A stretch of 64,000 nt of DNA from Arthrobacter sp. D5-1 (GTDB taxonomy: Bacteria > Actinomycetota > Actinomycetes > Actinomycetales > Micrococcaceae). Location: assembly GCF_017357425.1 (NCBI RefSeq), contig NZ_CP014571.1, positions 1,922,001 to 1,986,000 of the forward strand, read 5' to 3'. Below the pieces are notes generated by a model, which was not told the DNA's origin, ran no database searches, and was given only the letters and a program-made list of their open reading frames with translations. Shown piece by piece: positions 1 through 9,106 of this stretch. How positions within the stretch are numbered: position 1 is the stretch's first letter; the number at the start of each line of letters is the position of its first letter. The translations under genes and the position numbers were made by a program.

Positions 1-50
1 ACTGTAGCAATGGCAGCACTGGCGGGGGAGATCAGGTTAAGGTAGGCAGC

Positions 51-545
51 ATGACTGCAGCCCATGTGACTTTGTGCTTCCTCCTCCGCGACGGTGCGGA
101 CGGCGAGCACGTCCTCCTCGGCACCAAGAAGACTGGCTTCGGCAGGGGCAAGGTAGTGGGAGTGGGCGGGCACGTGGAGCCGGGTGAGACCGCCTCCCAG
201 GCAGCATGCCGGGAGGTCATGGAGGAAATCAATGTAGTGGTTGCCGCGCAGGACCTGGTTCCGGCGGGCACTGTTGACTTTGTGTTTCCGGCGAGGCCGG
301 AGTGGAACATGGCCACCACTGTGTTCCTGACCCGCACGTGGGAGGGGGAACCTTCCGAAAGCGACGAGATCGCCCCGGCATGGTTCCCGGTGATGCAACT
401 CCCCGTGGACCGGATGTGGGCCGACGCCGAACACTGGCTGCCGGCCATGATTGCCGGCCAGCGCATTGCGGTGCGGGTGGCCTTGGCAGCAGATAACGAA
501 AATGTAGCTGACGTCCACACCACTGATTGGGTGGACCAGCCGTAG
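51..545 (+). CDS. Nudix hydrolase, MutT/MTH1-like
   Basis: This 164-residue protein is a probable nucleoside-diphosphate-type hydrolase that cleaves NDP-X substrates such as oxidised purine nucleotides. The Nudix box is seen at about residues 40-62: GGHVEPGE, seven residues, then REVMEEINV. The box glycine near the end is replaced by Asn, but the metal-binding REVMEE core is intact. The ATG at 51 follows an AAGG motif at 39-42. It is convergent with prpC across a strong hairpin. The substrate cannot be told from sequence; 8-oxo-dGTP is only a family-based guess. Confidence 0.85.
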   Translation: MTAAHVTLCFLLRDGADGEHVLLGTKKTGFGRGKVVGVGGHVEPGETASQAACREVMEEINVVVAAQDLVPAGTVDFVFPARPEWNMATTVFLTRTWEGEPSESDEIAPAWFPVMQLPVDRMWADAEHWLPAMIAGQRIAVRVALAADNENVADVHTTDWVDQP

Positions 546-561
546 CAGAAACGCGGAAAGA

Positions 562-605
562 ACGACGCCGGACCGGTCGCCTTTCGGTGACCGGCCCGGC
601 GTCGT
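562..605. terminator. Bidirectional hairpin between nudix gene and prpC
   Basis: A long inverted repeat, with arms ACGACGCCGG at 562-571 and CCGGCGTCGT at 596-605 plus further inner pairing (GACCGG), lies between two convergent genes. There is no clear T-run, so termination is inferred from position and stem strength. Confidence 0.6.
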
Positions 606-630
606 ACGTCTCTTTGACTAACCGGAAACG

Positions 631-1770
631 TTAGGGCACGTGCCGCTCTTCCGGCCCGTTGTATTCGCTCAGGGGACGGATGAGCGAGTTGGAGGCTACC
701 TGTTCCATGATGTGGGCGGTCCAGCCGGTGATGCGGCTGGCGACGAACAGCGGGGTGAACGTCTGGGTGTCGAAGCCCATCAGGTGGTAGGTGGGGCCGG
801 CCGGGTAGTCGAGGTTGGGCTTGATGGCCTTGGCCTCGTCCATGGCCTGTTCCAAGCCGTTGTACAGCCCAAGGAGTTCCGGGCGCCCGTAGTGGGCGAT
901 CATCTTGTCCAGGGCGGCCTTCATGGTGGGTACACGGGAGTCGCCGTGCTTGTAGACGCGGTGGCCGAAGCCCATGACTTTCTTCTTCTGTGCCAGGGCG
1001 TCTTCCATCCAGGCCCGGGCACGGGTGGCGGCTTCCTCGAGGGACTCTTCGCTGCGGATGCCGATTTCGTCGAAGGTGTGCATGACGGCCTCGTTGGCGC
1101 CACCGTGCAACGGACCCTTGAGGGCGCCGATCGCGGCGGTCACCGCTGAGTGCAGGTCAGCGAGCGTGGAGGTGACCACACGGGCGGTGAAGGTGGAGGC
1201 GTTGAAGGAGTGCTCTGCATACAGGATCATCGAGACGTTGAACGCCTCCACCACCTCGGGCACCTGTTCTTCGCCGAACGTCATCCACAGGAAGTTGGCC
1301 GAATAGTCCAGGTCCTCCCGCGGTTCCACGGGTTCCTGGCCGCGGCGGCGGCGCTGGTCGTAGGCCACGACGGAAGGCATGGCAGCCCAGAGGTCTATTG
1401 CCTTCTTCATGTTTGCTTCCGGTGAAGAATCTTCAGCCAGTTCATGCCGGGCGCCGAGCACGGATGCTGCCGTGCGGCACACATCCATGGGGTGGGCGGT
1501 GGTGGGCAGGGTGTCGATGACCTGTTTGACCACGGGGTCCAAAGCGCGGCCGGCGCGTTCCCGGGCAGTAAATTCAGCCAGCTCTGCGTCGCCCGGCAGT
1601 TCGCCGTTCCACAGCAGGTAGGCGACCTCTTCGAAGCTGCATTTGGCGGCCAGTTCCTGGACCGGATACCCGCGGTAGAGCAGCGAGTTGGTGTCCGGGT
1701 TGACCTTCGAGACGGCGGTGTAGTCCACCACGACTCCGGCAAGGCCTTTTTTGATGTCTTCAGCAGCCAT
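631..1770 (-). CDS. prpC: 2-methylcitrate synthase
   Basis: A 379-residue citrate-synthase-family enzyme, the usual length for the short (type II-like) methylcitrate synthases. It condenses propionyl-CoA with oxaloacetate in the methylcitrate cycle; many members also use acetyl-CoA. The active-site segment GFGHRVYKHGDSR is visible in the C-terminal half and LHGGANEAV lies before it. It is the last gene of gntR-prpD-prpB-prpC, 76 bp after prpB, and that gap contains a hairpin at about 1793-1823. Assignment over plain citrate synthase rests on the operon partners prpB and prpD. Confidence 0.93.
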   Translation of the reverse strand: MAAEDIKKGLAGVVVDYTAVSKVNPDTNSLLYRGYPVQELAAKCSFEEVAYLLWNGELPGDAELAEFTARERAGRALDPVVKQVIDTLPTTAHPMDVCRTAASVLGARHELAEDSSPEANMKKAIDLWAAMPSVVAYDQRRRRGQEPVEPREDLDYSANFLWMTFGEEQVPEVVEAFNVSMILYAEHSFNASTFTARVVTSTLADLHSAVTAAIGALKGPLHGGANEAVMHTFDEIGIRSEESLEEAATRARAWMEDALAQKKKVMGFGHRVYKHGDSRVPTMKAALDKMIAHYGRPELLGLYNGLEQAMDEAKAIKPNLDYPAGPTYHLMGFDTQTFTPLFVASRITGWTAHIMEQVASNSLIRPLSEYNGPEERHVP

Positions 1771-1846
1771 GCTGAACTCCTTCGTTCATAATGCAGGCGC
1801 ACCGGTGAGTCCGGAGTGCCTGCTTTCCCCTTGATGAATCCGGTAC

Positions 1847-2752
1847 CTAGCGGACGCCAGGAACCTGGAAGTTAAAAACGCCGGTATCGAATTGGTTGTA
1901 TGCCTCGTAGTCGACGAGTTCGTAGAGGCGTGCACGCGTGAGCATGTTTTCCACTTCCGCCTCTTGGGTCCCCGCAGCCCTGATCGATTCCAGAGTACGC
2001 TCTGCAGCGCCCATGGCAATGCGGAGCAGGGTGACGGGGTAGATGACCATGTTCACCCCGACTCCTTGGAGTTGGTCGACGGTGAAGAGCTCGCTTTTGC
2101 CGAACTCGGTCATGTTGGCCAGGATCGGCACGTCCACGGCGTCGCGGATCGCCTGGAACTCGCTCAAATCACGCATGGCTTCGGGGAAGATCGCATCAGC
2201 GCCGGCGTCTACGAGGGCTTTGGCACGGTCCTGAGCGGCCTGGATTCCTTCGACTGCGCGGATGTCCGTGCGGGCCATGATGAGGAAGTTCGGGTCGCGT
2301 CGGGCGTCTGCTGCGGCGCGGATGCGTTTGGTGGCGGTGTCGATGTCGACGACGTTCTTGCCGTCCAGGTGTCCGCAGCGTTTCGGGTTGAACTGGTCCT
2401 CAATGTGGCAACCGGCCAGGCCCGCGTTCTCGAGTTCCTGGATGGTGCGGGCCACGTTCATGGGTTCACCGAAGCCGGTGTCGGCGTCCACCAAGGACGG
2501 CAAATCGGTCATGCGGGCGATCTGCCCGGCGCGGGTGGCTACCTCGGTCAGGGTGGTCAGGCCGATGTCCGGCAGGCCGAGGTCGTTGGCCAGGACCGCG
2601 CCGGAGATGTAGACGCCGGCGAAGCCTTTTTCCTCGATGAGCCGGGCCGAGAGCGGGTTGAAGGCGCCCGGGAACTGCTGAACGGTCCCGGAGGCCAGCA
2701 ATTCCCGCAGCTTCACCCGCTTTTGTTCGGGAGTGACTTTGGAGTACAGCAT
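1847..2752 (-). CDS. prpB: 2-methylisocitrate lyase
   Basis: A 301-residue member of the isocitrate lyase/PEP mutase family, the normal length for PrpB. It splits 2-methylisocitrate into pyruvate and succinate, the last step of propionate breakdown. The catalytic loop is seen as KRCGHLDGK, with a metal-site segment DADTGFGEP before it. It directly follows prpD with no intergenic gap, which implies translational coupling. Confidence 0.94.
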   Translation of the reverse strand: MLYSKVTPEQKRVKLRELLASGTVQQFPGAFNPLSARLIEEKGFAGVYISGAVLANDLGLPDIGLTTLTEVATRAGQIARMTDLPSLVDADTGFGEPMNVARTIQELENAGLAGCHIEDQFNPKRCGHLDGKNVVDIDTATKRIRAAADARRDPNFLIMARTDIRAVEGIQAAQDRAKALVDAGADAIFPEAMRDLSEFQAIRDAVDVPILANMTEFGKSELFTVDQLQGVGVNMVIYPVTLLRIAMGAAERTLESIRAAGTQEAEVENMLTRARLYELVDYEAYNQFDTGVFNFQVPGVR

Positions 2753-4273
2753 TTAGAACAGTCCCTTCGGAGCTGCTTCGAGGTTGATCACGCCGGGGGC
2801 TGCGGTGATGTTCAGCTGGTCCAGTTCGCCTTCGGCCAGTTCGGTGACGCGTTCGACGGCGGCGAGGAACCTCTCGATTTCGGCTTCCTCCACGAGTCCT
2901 GCAGCGAGGGTGCGGAACTTGTTGACGTATTGCTCGCGGGCGAACGGCCGGGCGCCGAGCGGGTGGGCGTCGGCCACGGCGATTTCATCGGTGATCACCG
3001 TGCCGTCGTTGAGGGTGATTTCCACGGAACCGCCGAAGGCTTTCTCTGCGATGTCCAGGGAGTGGTAGCGGCGGGTCCATTCCGGGTCCTCGACGGTGGT
3101 GACCTTGTGCCAGAGTTCCACGGTGTCCGGGCGTGCTGCGCGTTCGGGGGCGTAGGAGTCCACGTGGTGCCACGCGCCGTCCTGCAACGCGACCGTGAAG
3201 ATGTACGGGATGGAGTGGTCCAGGGTTTCGCGGGATGCGGTGGGGGAGTACTTCTGGGGATCGTTCGCGCCGGAGCCGATCACGTAGTGCGTGTGGTGGC
3301 TGGTCTTGATCAGCACGGATTCCACGTTGGCCGGGTCCGTGGTTTCGGGGTGCTCGCGGTTCAGCTTGCGGGCGAGGTCGATCCAGGCCTGGGCCTGGTA
3401 CTCGGCTGAGTGCTCCTTGGTGTAGGTGTCCAGGATGGCGCGCTTGGCTTCACCGGGCAACGGCAACGGAACCTCGTAGGAGGCGTCCGGGCCGTCGAGC
3501 ATCCAGGCGATCACGCCGTCTTCGCCCTCGTAGATCGGCACGGGCGAGGTCTGGCCGCGCATGGAGCGGTCCACGGCTTCGACGGCCATTTTGCCTGCGA
3601 AGGCCGGGGCGTGGGCTTTCCAGGTGGAGATTTCGCCCTTGCGGGACTGCCGGGTGGCGGTGGTGGTGTGGAGGGCCTGGCCCACGGACTGGAAGATCGT
3701 CTCAACATCCAATCCCAACAACGTGCCGATACCGGCCGCGGCGGAGGGGCCGAGGTGGGCCACGTGGTCGATCTTGTGCTTGTGCAGGCAGATGGCCTTG
3801 ACCAGGTTCACCTGGATCTCGTACCCGGTAGCAATGGCACGGACCAGATCCGCACCGTTGGAGCCCACGTGCTGGGCGACGGCCAGGATCGGCGGGATGT
3901 TGTCGCCCGGGTGGGAGTAGTCCGCGGCCAGGAACGTGTCGTGATAGTCCAGTTCGCGCACGGCCACACCGTTGGCCCAGGCGGCCCACTCGGGGGAGAC
4001 CTGCTCGGTGATGCCGAAGACGTGGGCTCCCTTGCCGTTCGCCGACGGGGAGTGGGTCAATGCCTGGGCGCGGGCTGCGACGATCGGTGCCCGGTTCAGC
4101 GAGGCGATGGCCACAGAGGCGTTGTCGATGATCCGGTTGATCACCATGTCGGTGACCTCGGGGGTGACCTCGACGGGATCAGCGGCGACCACGGCGATCT
4201 TATGCGCCAGCTGCTCCTCGCGGGGGAGGTTCTCTTCGCTCTTGTAAACGCGGACGTGATGGTTCTTGACCAT
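2753..4273 (-). CDS. prpD: 2-methylcitrate dehydratase
   Basis: A 506-residue MmgE/PrpD-family protein that dehydrates 2-methylcitrate to 2-methyl-cis-aconitate. Family features are the long all-helical N-terminal half with the ELDYHDTF and HPGDNIPP segments. The ATG lies 10 bp after the stop of the GntR regulator gene and the stop abuts prpB, so gntR, prpD, prpB and prpC look co-transcribed. An aconitase-like AcnD is not in the window, as expected for organisms that rely on PrpD. Confidence 0.94.
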   Translation of the reverse strand: MVKNHHVRVYKSEENLPREEQLAHKIAVVAADPVEVTPEVTDMVINRIIDNASVAIASLNRAPIVAARAQALTHSPSANGKGAHVFGITEQVSPEWAAWANGVAVRELDYHDTFLAADYSHPGDNIPPILAVAQHVGSNGADLVRAIATGYEIQVNLVKAICLHKHKIDHVAHLGPSAAAGIGTLLGLDVETIFQSVGQALHTTTATRQSRKGEISTWKAHAPAFAGKMAVEAVDRSMRGQTSPVPIYEGEDGVIAWMLDGPDASYEVPLPLPGEAKRAILDTYTKEHSAEYQAQAWIDLARKLNREHPETTDPANVESVLIKTSHHTHYVIGSGANDPQKYSPTASRETLDHSIPYIFTVALQDGAWHHVDSYAPERAARPDTVELWHKVTTVEDPEWTRRYHSLDIAEKAFGGSVEITLNDGTVITDEIAVADAHPLGARPFAREQYVNKFRTLAAGLVEEAEIERFLAAVERVTELAEGELDQLNITAAPGVINLEAAPKGLF

Positions 4274-4283
4274 GGTGCTCCTT

Positions 4284-4940
4284 CTAGGCAGGCTGTTTCA
4301 GGGCAGTGGTGTGGGTGGCTTTAACGTGGGTGAGGCTGCGGTGCAAGTGGACTGTGGTGGCGGCCTCGGCCAGCCGTGGTTTGCCCGCGGCGATGGCCTC
4401 GGCAATCGCGGCATGTTCCGCGGCTGCCGCGTGGAGCCTGGCAGTGTCATCGGCGGCCAGGCGGCGGACCCGGACCAAGTGGACGCGCAAGCTGCGCATC
4501 GCCTGGGCAAGGTAGGAATTGGAGACCGCAGCGTCGATGGCGTCATCCAGGCGACCCACCAAGGCGTAGTACTCATGGCGCGCGGGATCGTCGTCGCGGA
4601 GCAGTTCTGGGGCCAGCAGCAGCTGGGTATGCAACTCGGCGAAGATCCCTGGTTCCCCACGCTGGGCAGCCAACGCCGCGGCCCTCACTTCAAGGGTTTC
4701 GCGCAACTCGAACAACTCGTCGATGCTCTCAAGCGAAATATCGGTCACGACGACGCCGCGGCCTCCTGCCGCCGTCGTCAATCCCTCCGCGGTGAGCCGG
4801 CCCAGCGCCTCACGGATCGGCGTCCGGGACACCCCGAGACGTTCGGACTGCTCCACTTCCGCCAAGACAGTACCTGGCCGCAGGCGCCATTCAATGATGT
4901 CTTCTCGGAGGGCGTTGTAAGCCCGATCACTGGCGCGCAT
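4284..4940 (-). CDS. GntR-family regulator (FCD type) of the prp operon
   Basis: This is about 218 residues from the ATG at 4940 ([12 protein letters not shown]). A longer reading from 4988 is possible but would run through the operator-like palindrome. An N-terminal winged helix ([18 protein letters not shown] is the recognition region) is followed by an all-helical FCD effector domain with conserved Asp/His positions. It is probably a ligand-responsive repressor of itself and of prpDBC; the ligand could be methylcitrate or propionyl-CoA, but that is inference. Other actinobacteria often use an unrelated PrpR here. Confidence 0.85.
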   Translation of the reverse strand: MRASDRAYNALREDIIEWRLRPGTVLAEVEQSERLGVSRTPIREALGRLTAEGLTTAAGGRGVVVTDISLESIDELFELRETLEVRAAALAAQRGEPGIFAELHTQLLLAPELLRDDDPARHEYYALVGRLDDAIDAAVSNSYLAQAMRSLRVHLVRVRRLAADDTARLHAAAAEHAAIAEAIAAGKPRLAEAATTVHLHRSLTHVKATHTTALKQPA

Positions 4941-4947
4941 GCCCCCA

Positions 4948-5008
4948 GTGTATACACCGATGGCCTCTGAGGCGAGCAATACGGCCAAAAATGCTTTCTG
5001 TGTATACA
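4948..5008. promoter_or_regulatory. Pair of palindromic GntR-type operators
   Basis: GTGTATACAC at 4948-4957 is a perfect palindrome just upstream of the gntR start. A second copy of the core, TGTATACA at 5001-5008, lies 52 bp further upstream. NTGTATACAN-like sites are typical of FadR/FCD-type GntR proteins, so autoregulation and control of prpDBC are inferred. Confidence 0.65.
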
Positions 5009-5013
5009 GGCGC

Positions 5014-5726
5014 CTATCCGCGATTCCAGCCGTACTCGTTCTCAGGGCGCCCAGGGGTGCCGTACCGGGGCGCCCTGGTGACTGTCCCGGCGTCGGCCAA
5101 ATATTCCAGATACCGGCGTGCGGTGACGCGGGACATGCCCAGGGCGTCCATGACTTCGCTCGCGGAGACCGCTTCCTGCCGCGCCCGCATCAGGTCTTTC
5201 ACCGCTTCCAGGGTGGATCCCGAAAGGCCCTTCGGCAGCGGTAGTTCCGTCGGAGCGCGGAGGCTGGCAAAGGCCTGGTCCACATCGCTTTGGGAGGCTC
5301 CCGCCTTGGAGATTCCGGACAATGAACCGGCCAGCTGCTCACGGAACGTTCGGTAGCTGCCGAGCTTGTCCGCGAATGTTGCATACGTGAAGGGCTTAAT
5401 GAGGTACTGCACGACGCCGATGGACACGGCGCTGCGCACGATGTTCAGTTCCCGGACAGCGGTGATGGCAATGATGTCGGCAAAAACTCCCGCGGACCTC
5501 ATGCGCCGGGCCACGTCGAGCCCGTGAAGGTCAGGCAGATTCATGTCCAGCAGGACCAAGTCAACGGGGGCCCCGATGCAGCGAACTCCCCAAGGATGCG
5601 CAGTGCCGACTGGCCGTCAGGGGCAGTGCCCACCAGCGAAAACCCGTCCAGGCGGCCGACATAGACGGAGTGGGCGTCCGAAGCTATGGGCTCATCCTCC
5701 ACTACCAGGACACGGATGTCTGTCAT
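5014..5726 (-). pseudogene. CitB/DcuR-type response regulator with apparent frameshift
   Basis: Two overlapping reading frames together make one response regulator. The first part starts at 5726 (MTDIRVLVVEDEP, the receiver acidic pocket). The second carries VLLDMNLPDLHG with the phospho-acceptor Asp, the KPF switch lysine and a C-terminal helix-turn-helix (SEVMDALGMSRVTARR). The frames switch in a G5C4 run at 5566-5574. One extra base there would read SGAPVDLVLLDM and restore about 238 residues. Its start overlaps the kinase stop by 4 bp. Either a real mutation or a homopolymer sequencing error would explain it. Confidence 0.85.
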
Positions 5727-7381
5727 GCCTTCTCTTCCTCAGGAACCGACGCGGGCAGCACTACATGGAATTGTGCTCCGCCGGGATTGCTGATGGTCAT
5801 CGTACCGTTGAGCCGATCCACGGCCTGGCGCACCAGTGCCAGGCCAACGCCGCGCCCGTGGGAGCCGCGCGGGTTTTTGTCCGGAGACTTCGTGCTGAAG
5901 CCGTACTGCAGTACGTCGTCAATGGACTCCGGATTGATGCCACTCCCGGAGTCCCGGACCGTGAATTCGACGGCGGCAGGTCCGGCTTCCACGTCCAGCT
6001 CCACCTTCCGTGGGAAGTCACCGGCAGCCGCGGCATCAATGGCATTGTCCAGCAGGTTTCCGAGGATCGTCACCAGGTCCTGGATCTCCAGGCCACGGAC
6101 ACCGGAACTCCCTGACGTCCGGACCTCCAACTCCACCCCGCGTTCGTGGGCTTCTGCCGCCTTGCCCATCACCAAGGCGCTCATGACGGGCTCATCCACC
6201 GACGCCACCATGTCGTCGGTGAGTTGCTGGCTGAGTTCAAGGTCCTTGGTGGCAAAGTCCAAAGCCTGGGGTGTGCGGCCAAGTTCCAGCAGGGAGACGA
6301 TCATGTGAAGCCGGTTTGCGTGTTCATGTGTCTGCGCGCGCAGCGCATCCGAGAGGGTTTTCATGGTCTGGAGTTCCGAGCCCAGGGATTCGATCTCGGT
6401 ACGGTCGCGGATGGTGGCCACTGTGCCGTAGACCGCCGGTTTCTGTCGGCTGCGCTCAGGCACCGGCCCTACTGCGGGGGCCTGGTTCACTACCAGGATC
6501 CGGGAACCGGTCAGGTGAATCTCGTCGTGTGCTGGCCTGCCGGATTCGAACAGCGCCCGCAGGCTGCCGTCGAAGGGGAGATCAGCGAGTTTCGGGGCAT
6601 CGACAGGGGAACGGTCGGCGTCCGAAGGCTGCAGGCCCAGCAACTCGGCGGCTTGGTCGTTATACATGACTGCCTTGCCGTGGTTATCGATCAGGATCAC
6701 ACCCTCGCGTACGGAGTGCAGGACCGACTCGTAGTAGGCAAACAGCTGAGCGAGCTGTTCCGGTCCCCAGCCCCGCGTTACCGATCTCAGATACCGCCCA
6801 AGGAGCCACGAAGCGACGGAGCCAAAGCTCAACACCACCAGTGCTATGCCTCCGATCACCCCCAGGCGCTCGGCCACATCCGTATCTACCGTCCGGACGG
6901 TAACTCCCGCTGCCACCAGGGCTTTGACGGTTCCGTCGGCAGCTTTGACCGGTGCGATGGTTCGAACCGACGGACCCAAGGTGCCTGCCGTGACCTCCGT
7001 GAACGTCTCGCCCCGCAGCGCGGGCTCAATGGTTCCGATGTACGGCTTGCCGAGTTCTTCGACCCTCGGGTGCGTCCAGCGCGTCCTGTCCGGAGCCATG
7101 ATGGTGATGAAATCGGCATCAGCATCGTCCATGACGTCCAGCGCGTAGGGCTGCAGCGTAGCAGAGGGCTCCGCAGCTGAAGCCGCGTCCAGGACCAACG
7201 GGTTGTCGGCAATGGATGTCGCCACGGCGAGCATTCGACCCCCGGCGTTGTCGTAGGCCCTGTCCCGGGCTTCCACCACGGAAAAGGCTCCAAACACCGC
7301 CGTCAGGACCAGGACGAACAGGAGGTTTGCCACAAACAACCTGCGGGCGATGCTCCAGCTGTGAAACACGTGGACCTCCAT
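5723..7381 (-). CDS. CitA/DcuS-type sensor histidine kinase
   Basis: A membrane kinase of about 552 residues from the ATG at 7381; a longer reading from 7438 exists. The order is: transmembrane helix near the N-terminus, an extracytoplasmic PAS-like sensor, a second helix (GGIALVVLSFGSVASWLLG), a cytoplasmic PAS domain, then an H-box RAQTHEHANRLH. The ATPase domain follows with LLDNAIDAA, DSGSGI and GRGVGLALV. By family it should sense di- or tricarboxylates outside the cell. It sits divergent to dctA and overlaps the response regulator gene by 4 bp, so it probably controls dicarboxylate uptake. Confidence 0.88.
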   Translation of the reverse strand: MEVHVFHSWSIARRLFVANLLFVLVLTAVFGAFSVVEARDRAYDNAGGRMLAVATSIADNPLVLDAASAAEPSATLQPYALDVMDDADADFITIMAPDRTRWTHPRVEELGKPYIGTIEPALRGETFTEVTAGTLGPSVRTIAPVKAADGTVKALVAAGVTVRTVDTDVAERLGVIGGIALVVLSFGSVASWLLGRYLRSVTRGWGPEQLAQLFAYYESVLHSVREGVILIDNHGKAVMYNDQAAELLGLQPSDADRSPVDAPKLADLPFDGSLRALFESGRPAHDEIHLTGSRILVVNQAPAVGPVPERSRQKPAVYGTVATIRDRTEIESLGSELQTMKTLSDALRAQTHEHANRLHMIVSLLELGRTPQALDFATKDLELSQQLTDDMVASVDEPVMSALVMGKAAEAHERGVELEVRTSGSSGVRGLEIQDLVTILGNLLDNAIDAAAAGDFPRKVELDVEAGPAAVEFTVRDSGSGINPESIDDVLQYGFSTKSPDKNPRGSHGRGVGLALVRQAVDRLNGTMTISNPGGAQFHVVLPASVPEEEKA

Positions 7382-7399
7382 GACCAATATGACCGCAAC

Positions 7400-7439
7400 G
7401 GTGATGTGTGTCACCAACGGCTCAATGATGGATATCACA
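7400..7439. promoter_or_regulatory. Two candidate CRP/GlxR-type sites upstream of dctA
   Basis: GGTGA-N6-TCACC at 7400-7415 is a perfect inverted repeat matching the core GTGA-N6-TCAC of CRP-family sites. A weaker one, AATGA-N6-TCACA, lies at 7424-7439. Both are in the 125-bp gap between the kinase gene and dctA. Confidence 0.5.
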
Positions 7440-7506
7440 CAAGGGCAGCGGATTGGACATCAGTGCAGGACCGCAGCGCCTTACACAGTATCCAAAGGAG
7501 AATCCC

Positions 7507-8853
7507 ATGACCTCTCAACGAGGAGAGTCGGCAGTAGCTGCCAAAGCTGGACGCAAGGGGCTCGACAAGTCGCATTACTTGTACATCGCGGTCATCCTTG
7601 CCGTAGTACTCGGCGCCGTGGTCGGCTTGATGTTCCCCGAAGTCGGCAAGTCACTCAAGCCACTCGGCGATGGCTTCATCAAGCTCATCAAGATGATGAT
7701 CGCGCCGGTCATTTTCTGCACCATCGTCCTGGGCATCGGCTCCATCGCCAAGGCTGCCACCGTTGGCAAGGTGGGTGGCCTCGCCCTCGGCTACTTCGTG
7801 GCCATGTCAACCTTTGCCCTGGCCATCGGCCTCGTGGTGGGCAACCTCATCCACCCGGGTGAGGGACTCAAGCTGACCCCGTACGATCCCACCAAGAAGG
7901 CGGACACCAACAGCACTGTTGACTTCCTTCTGGGCATCATCCCCGGTGATATCCCGGTCCTGCCCACACTGCTTGCCGCGATCCTGGTCGGTTTCGCCTT
8001 GCAGAAAATGGGCAAGCAGGGAGCCCCTATCCTCGCCGCAATCGGCCACGGCCAGCGCCTCGTCTTCCGCATCCTCATCATGATCATGTGGCTGGCGCCG
8101 GTAGGCGCGTTCGGTGCCATTGCCGCCGTCGTTGGTGCCACCGGCGCCCAGGCAATCCTCAGCATGTTCACGCTGATGCTGGCCTTCTATGTCACCTGCG
8201 CACTGTTCATCGTGGTGATCCTCGGAACCCTGCTCCGTGCAGTGGCCGGCGTCAACATCTTCAAGCTCATGAAGTACCTGGCCCGTGAGTACCTCCTGAT
8301 CTTCTCCACTTCCTCCTCCGAAGCAGCGCTGCCCCGCCTGATCGCCAAGATGGAGCACCTGGGTGTCTCCAAGCCGGTAGTTGGCGTCACCGTTCCCACG
8401 GGCTACTCCTTCAACCTTGACGGCACGGCGATCTACCTGACCATGGCTTCGCTCTTCGTCGCCAACGCCATGGGCACCCCGCTGGACCTCGGCGCCCAGG
8501 TCTCCTTGTTGGTCTTCATGATCATCGCTTCAAAGGGTGCCGCCGGTGTCACGGGAGCGGGACTTGCAACCCTTGCCGCAGGTCTTCAGGCACACAAGCC
8601 TGAGCTGCTCGGCGGCGTGGGCATGATCGTAGGAATCGACCGCTTCATGTCCGAGGCCCGCGCCTTGACCAACTTCACCGGCAACGCAGTAGCCACGGTC
8701 CTGATCGGAACCTGGGTGAAGGAAATCGACAATGGACAGGTGGAGCGTGTCCTCTCCGGCAGCGAACCCTTCGATGAGCAGACCATGATCGCCCATGGCG
8801 GCGAAGAAGAGGCCGCTCCTGAAGCTGAAACCCGCGAAAAGGCAACCGTCTAA
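7507..8853 (+). CDS. dctA: C4-dicarboxylate/proton symporter
   Basis: A 448-residue DAACS-family transporter for succinate, fumarate and malate in the cytoplasmic membrane. The ATG at 7507 is preceded by AAAGGAG at 7494-7500, which decides the start over a longer frame from 7453. About eight membrane helices and the family's serine-rich re-entrant motif STSSSEAALPRL are present, with GYSFNLDGTAIYLT and the conserved NxxGN-like NFTGNAVAT near the end. Divergent to the sensor kinase, with CRP-like sites between them. Confidence 0.94.
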   Translation: MTSQRGESAVAAKAGRKGLDKSHYLYIAVILAVVLGAVVGLMFPEVGKSLKPLGDGFIKLIKMMIAPVIFCTIVLGIGSIAKAATVGKVGGLALGYFVAMSTFALAIGLVVGNLIHPGEGLKLTPYDPTKKADTNSTVDFLLGIIPGDIPVLPTLLAAILVGFALQKMGKQGAPILAAIGHGQRLVFRILIMIMWLAPVGAFGAIAAVVGATGAQAILSMFTLMLAFYVTCALFIVVILGTLLRAVAGVNIFKLMKYLAREYLLIFSTSSSEAALPRLIAKMEHLGVSKPVVGVTVPTGYSFNLDGTAIYLTMASLFVANAMGTPLDLGAQVSLLVFMIIASKGAAGVTGAGLATLAAGLQAHKPELLGGVGMIVGIDRFMSEARALTNFTGNAVATVLIGTWVKEIDNGQVERVLSGSEPFDEQTMIAHGGEEEAAPEAETREKATV

Positions 8854-8886
8854 CCCGGGCAGGGATCAGCGCATCGCATCATTTAC

Positions 8887-8918
8887 GAAGGCCGGCACCT
8901 CTCCAGGTGCCGGCCTTC
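8887..8918. terminator. Hairpin after dctA
   Basis: A perfect 14-bp stem (8887-8900 with 8905-8918) and a CTCC loop lie 33 bp after the dctA stop. No T-run follows, so efficiency is uncertain. Confidence 0.65.
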
Positions 8919-9024
8919 CGCATGTGGCCGCCAAACTGCGGCAATGAAGGCAACCTTCTACCTCAGCTAGAGGGTCAAGGCTCACGAGCAGGACAAAGTC
9001 AAGTTCCCCAAATAACCGTGTCGG

Positions 9025-9058
9025 GCGCTGTAGCCTAGGTGGGTAGTAGCGCTGTAGC
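9025..9058. repeat. Direct repeat upstream of parA
   Basis: GCGCTGTAGC occurs at 9025-9034 and again at 9049-9058 in the gap before the parA-scpAB run. It could be promoter or operator DNA; the function is unknown. Confidence 0.5.
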
Positions 9059-9106
9059 TGGGGGCCAGCGGCAGGGAAGATCGTCGTCGAAAGAGTGGTT
9101 AGATAC

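Noticed and set aside
1793..1823. Hairpin between prpB and prpC as an operon-ending terminator
   Set aside because: The stem has mismatches and no T-run, and prpC has no separate promoter that I can see; it is more likely an mRNA processing or stability element.
1892..4324. Long plus-strand open frames opposite prpB and prpD
   Set aside because: They are exact antisense shadows of well-recognised enzymes, Gly/Val/Asp-rich as expected from high-GC third-position bias, with no domain of their own.
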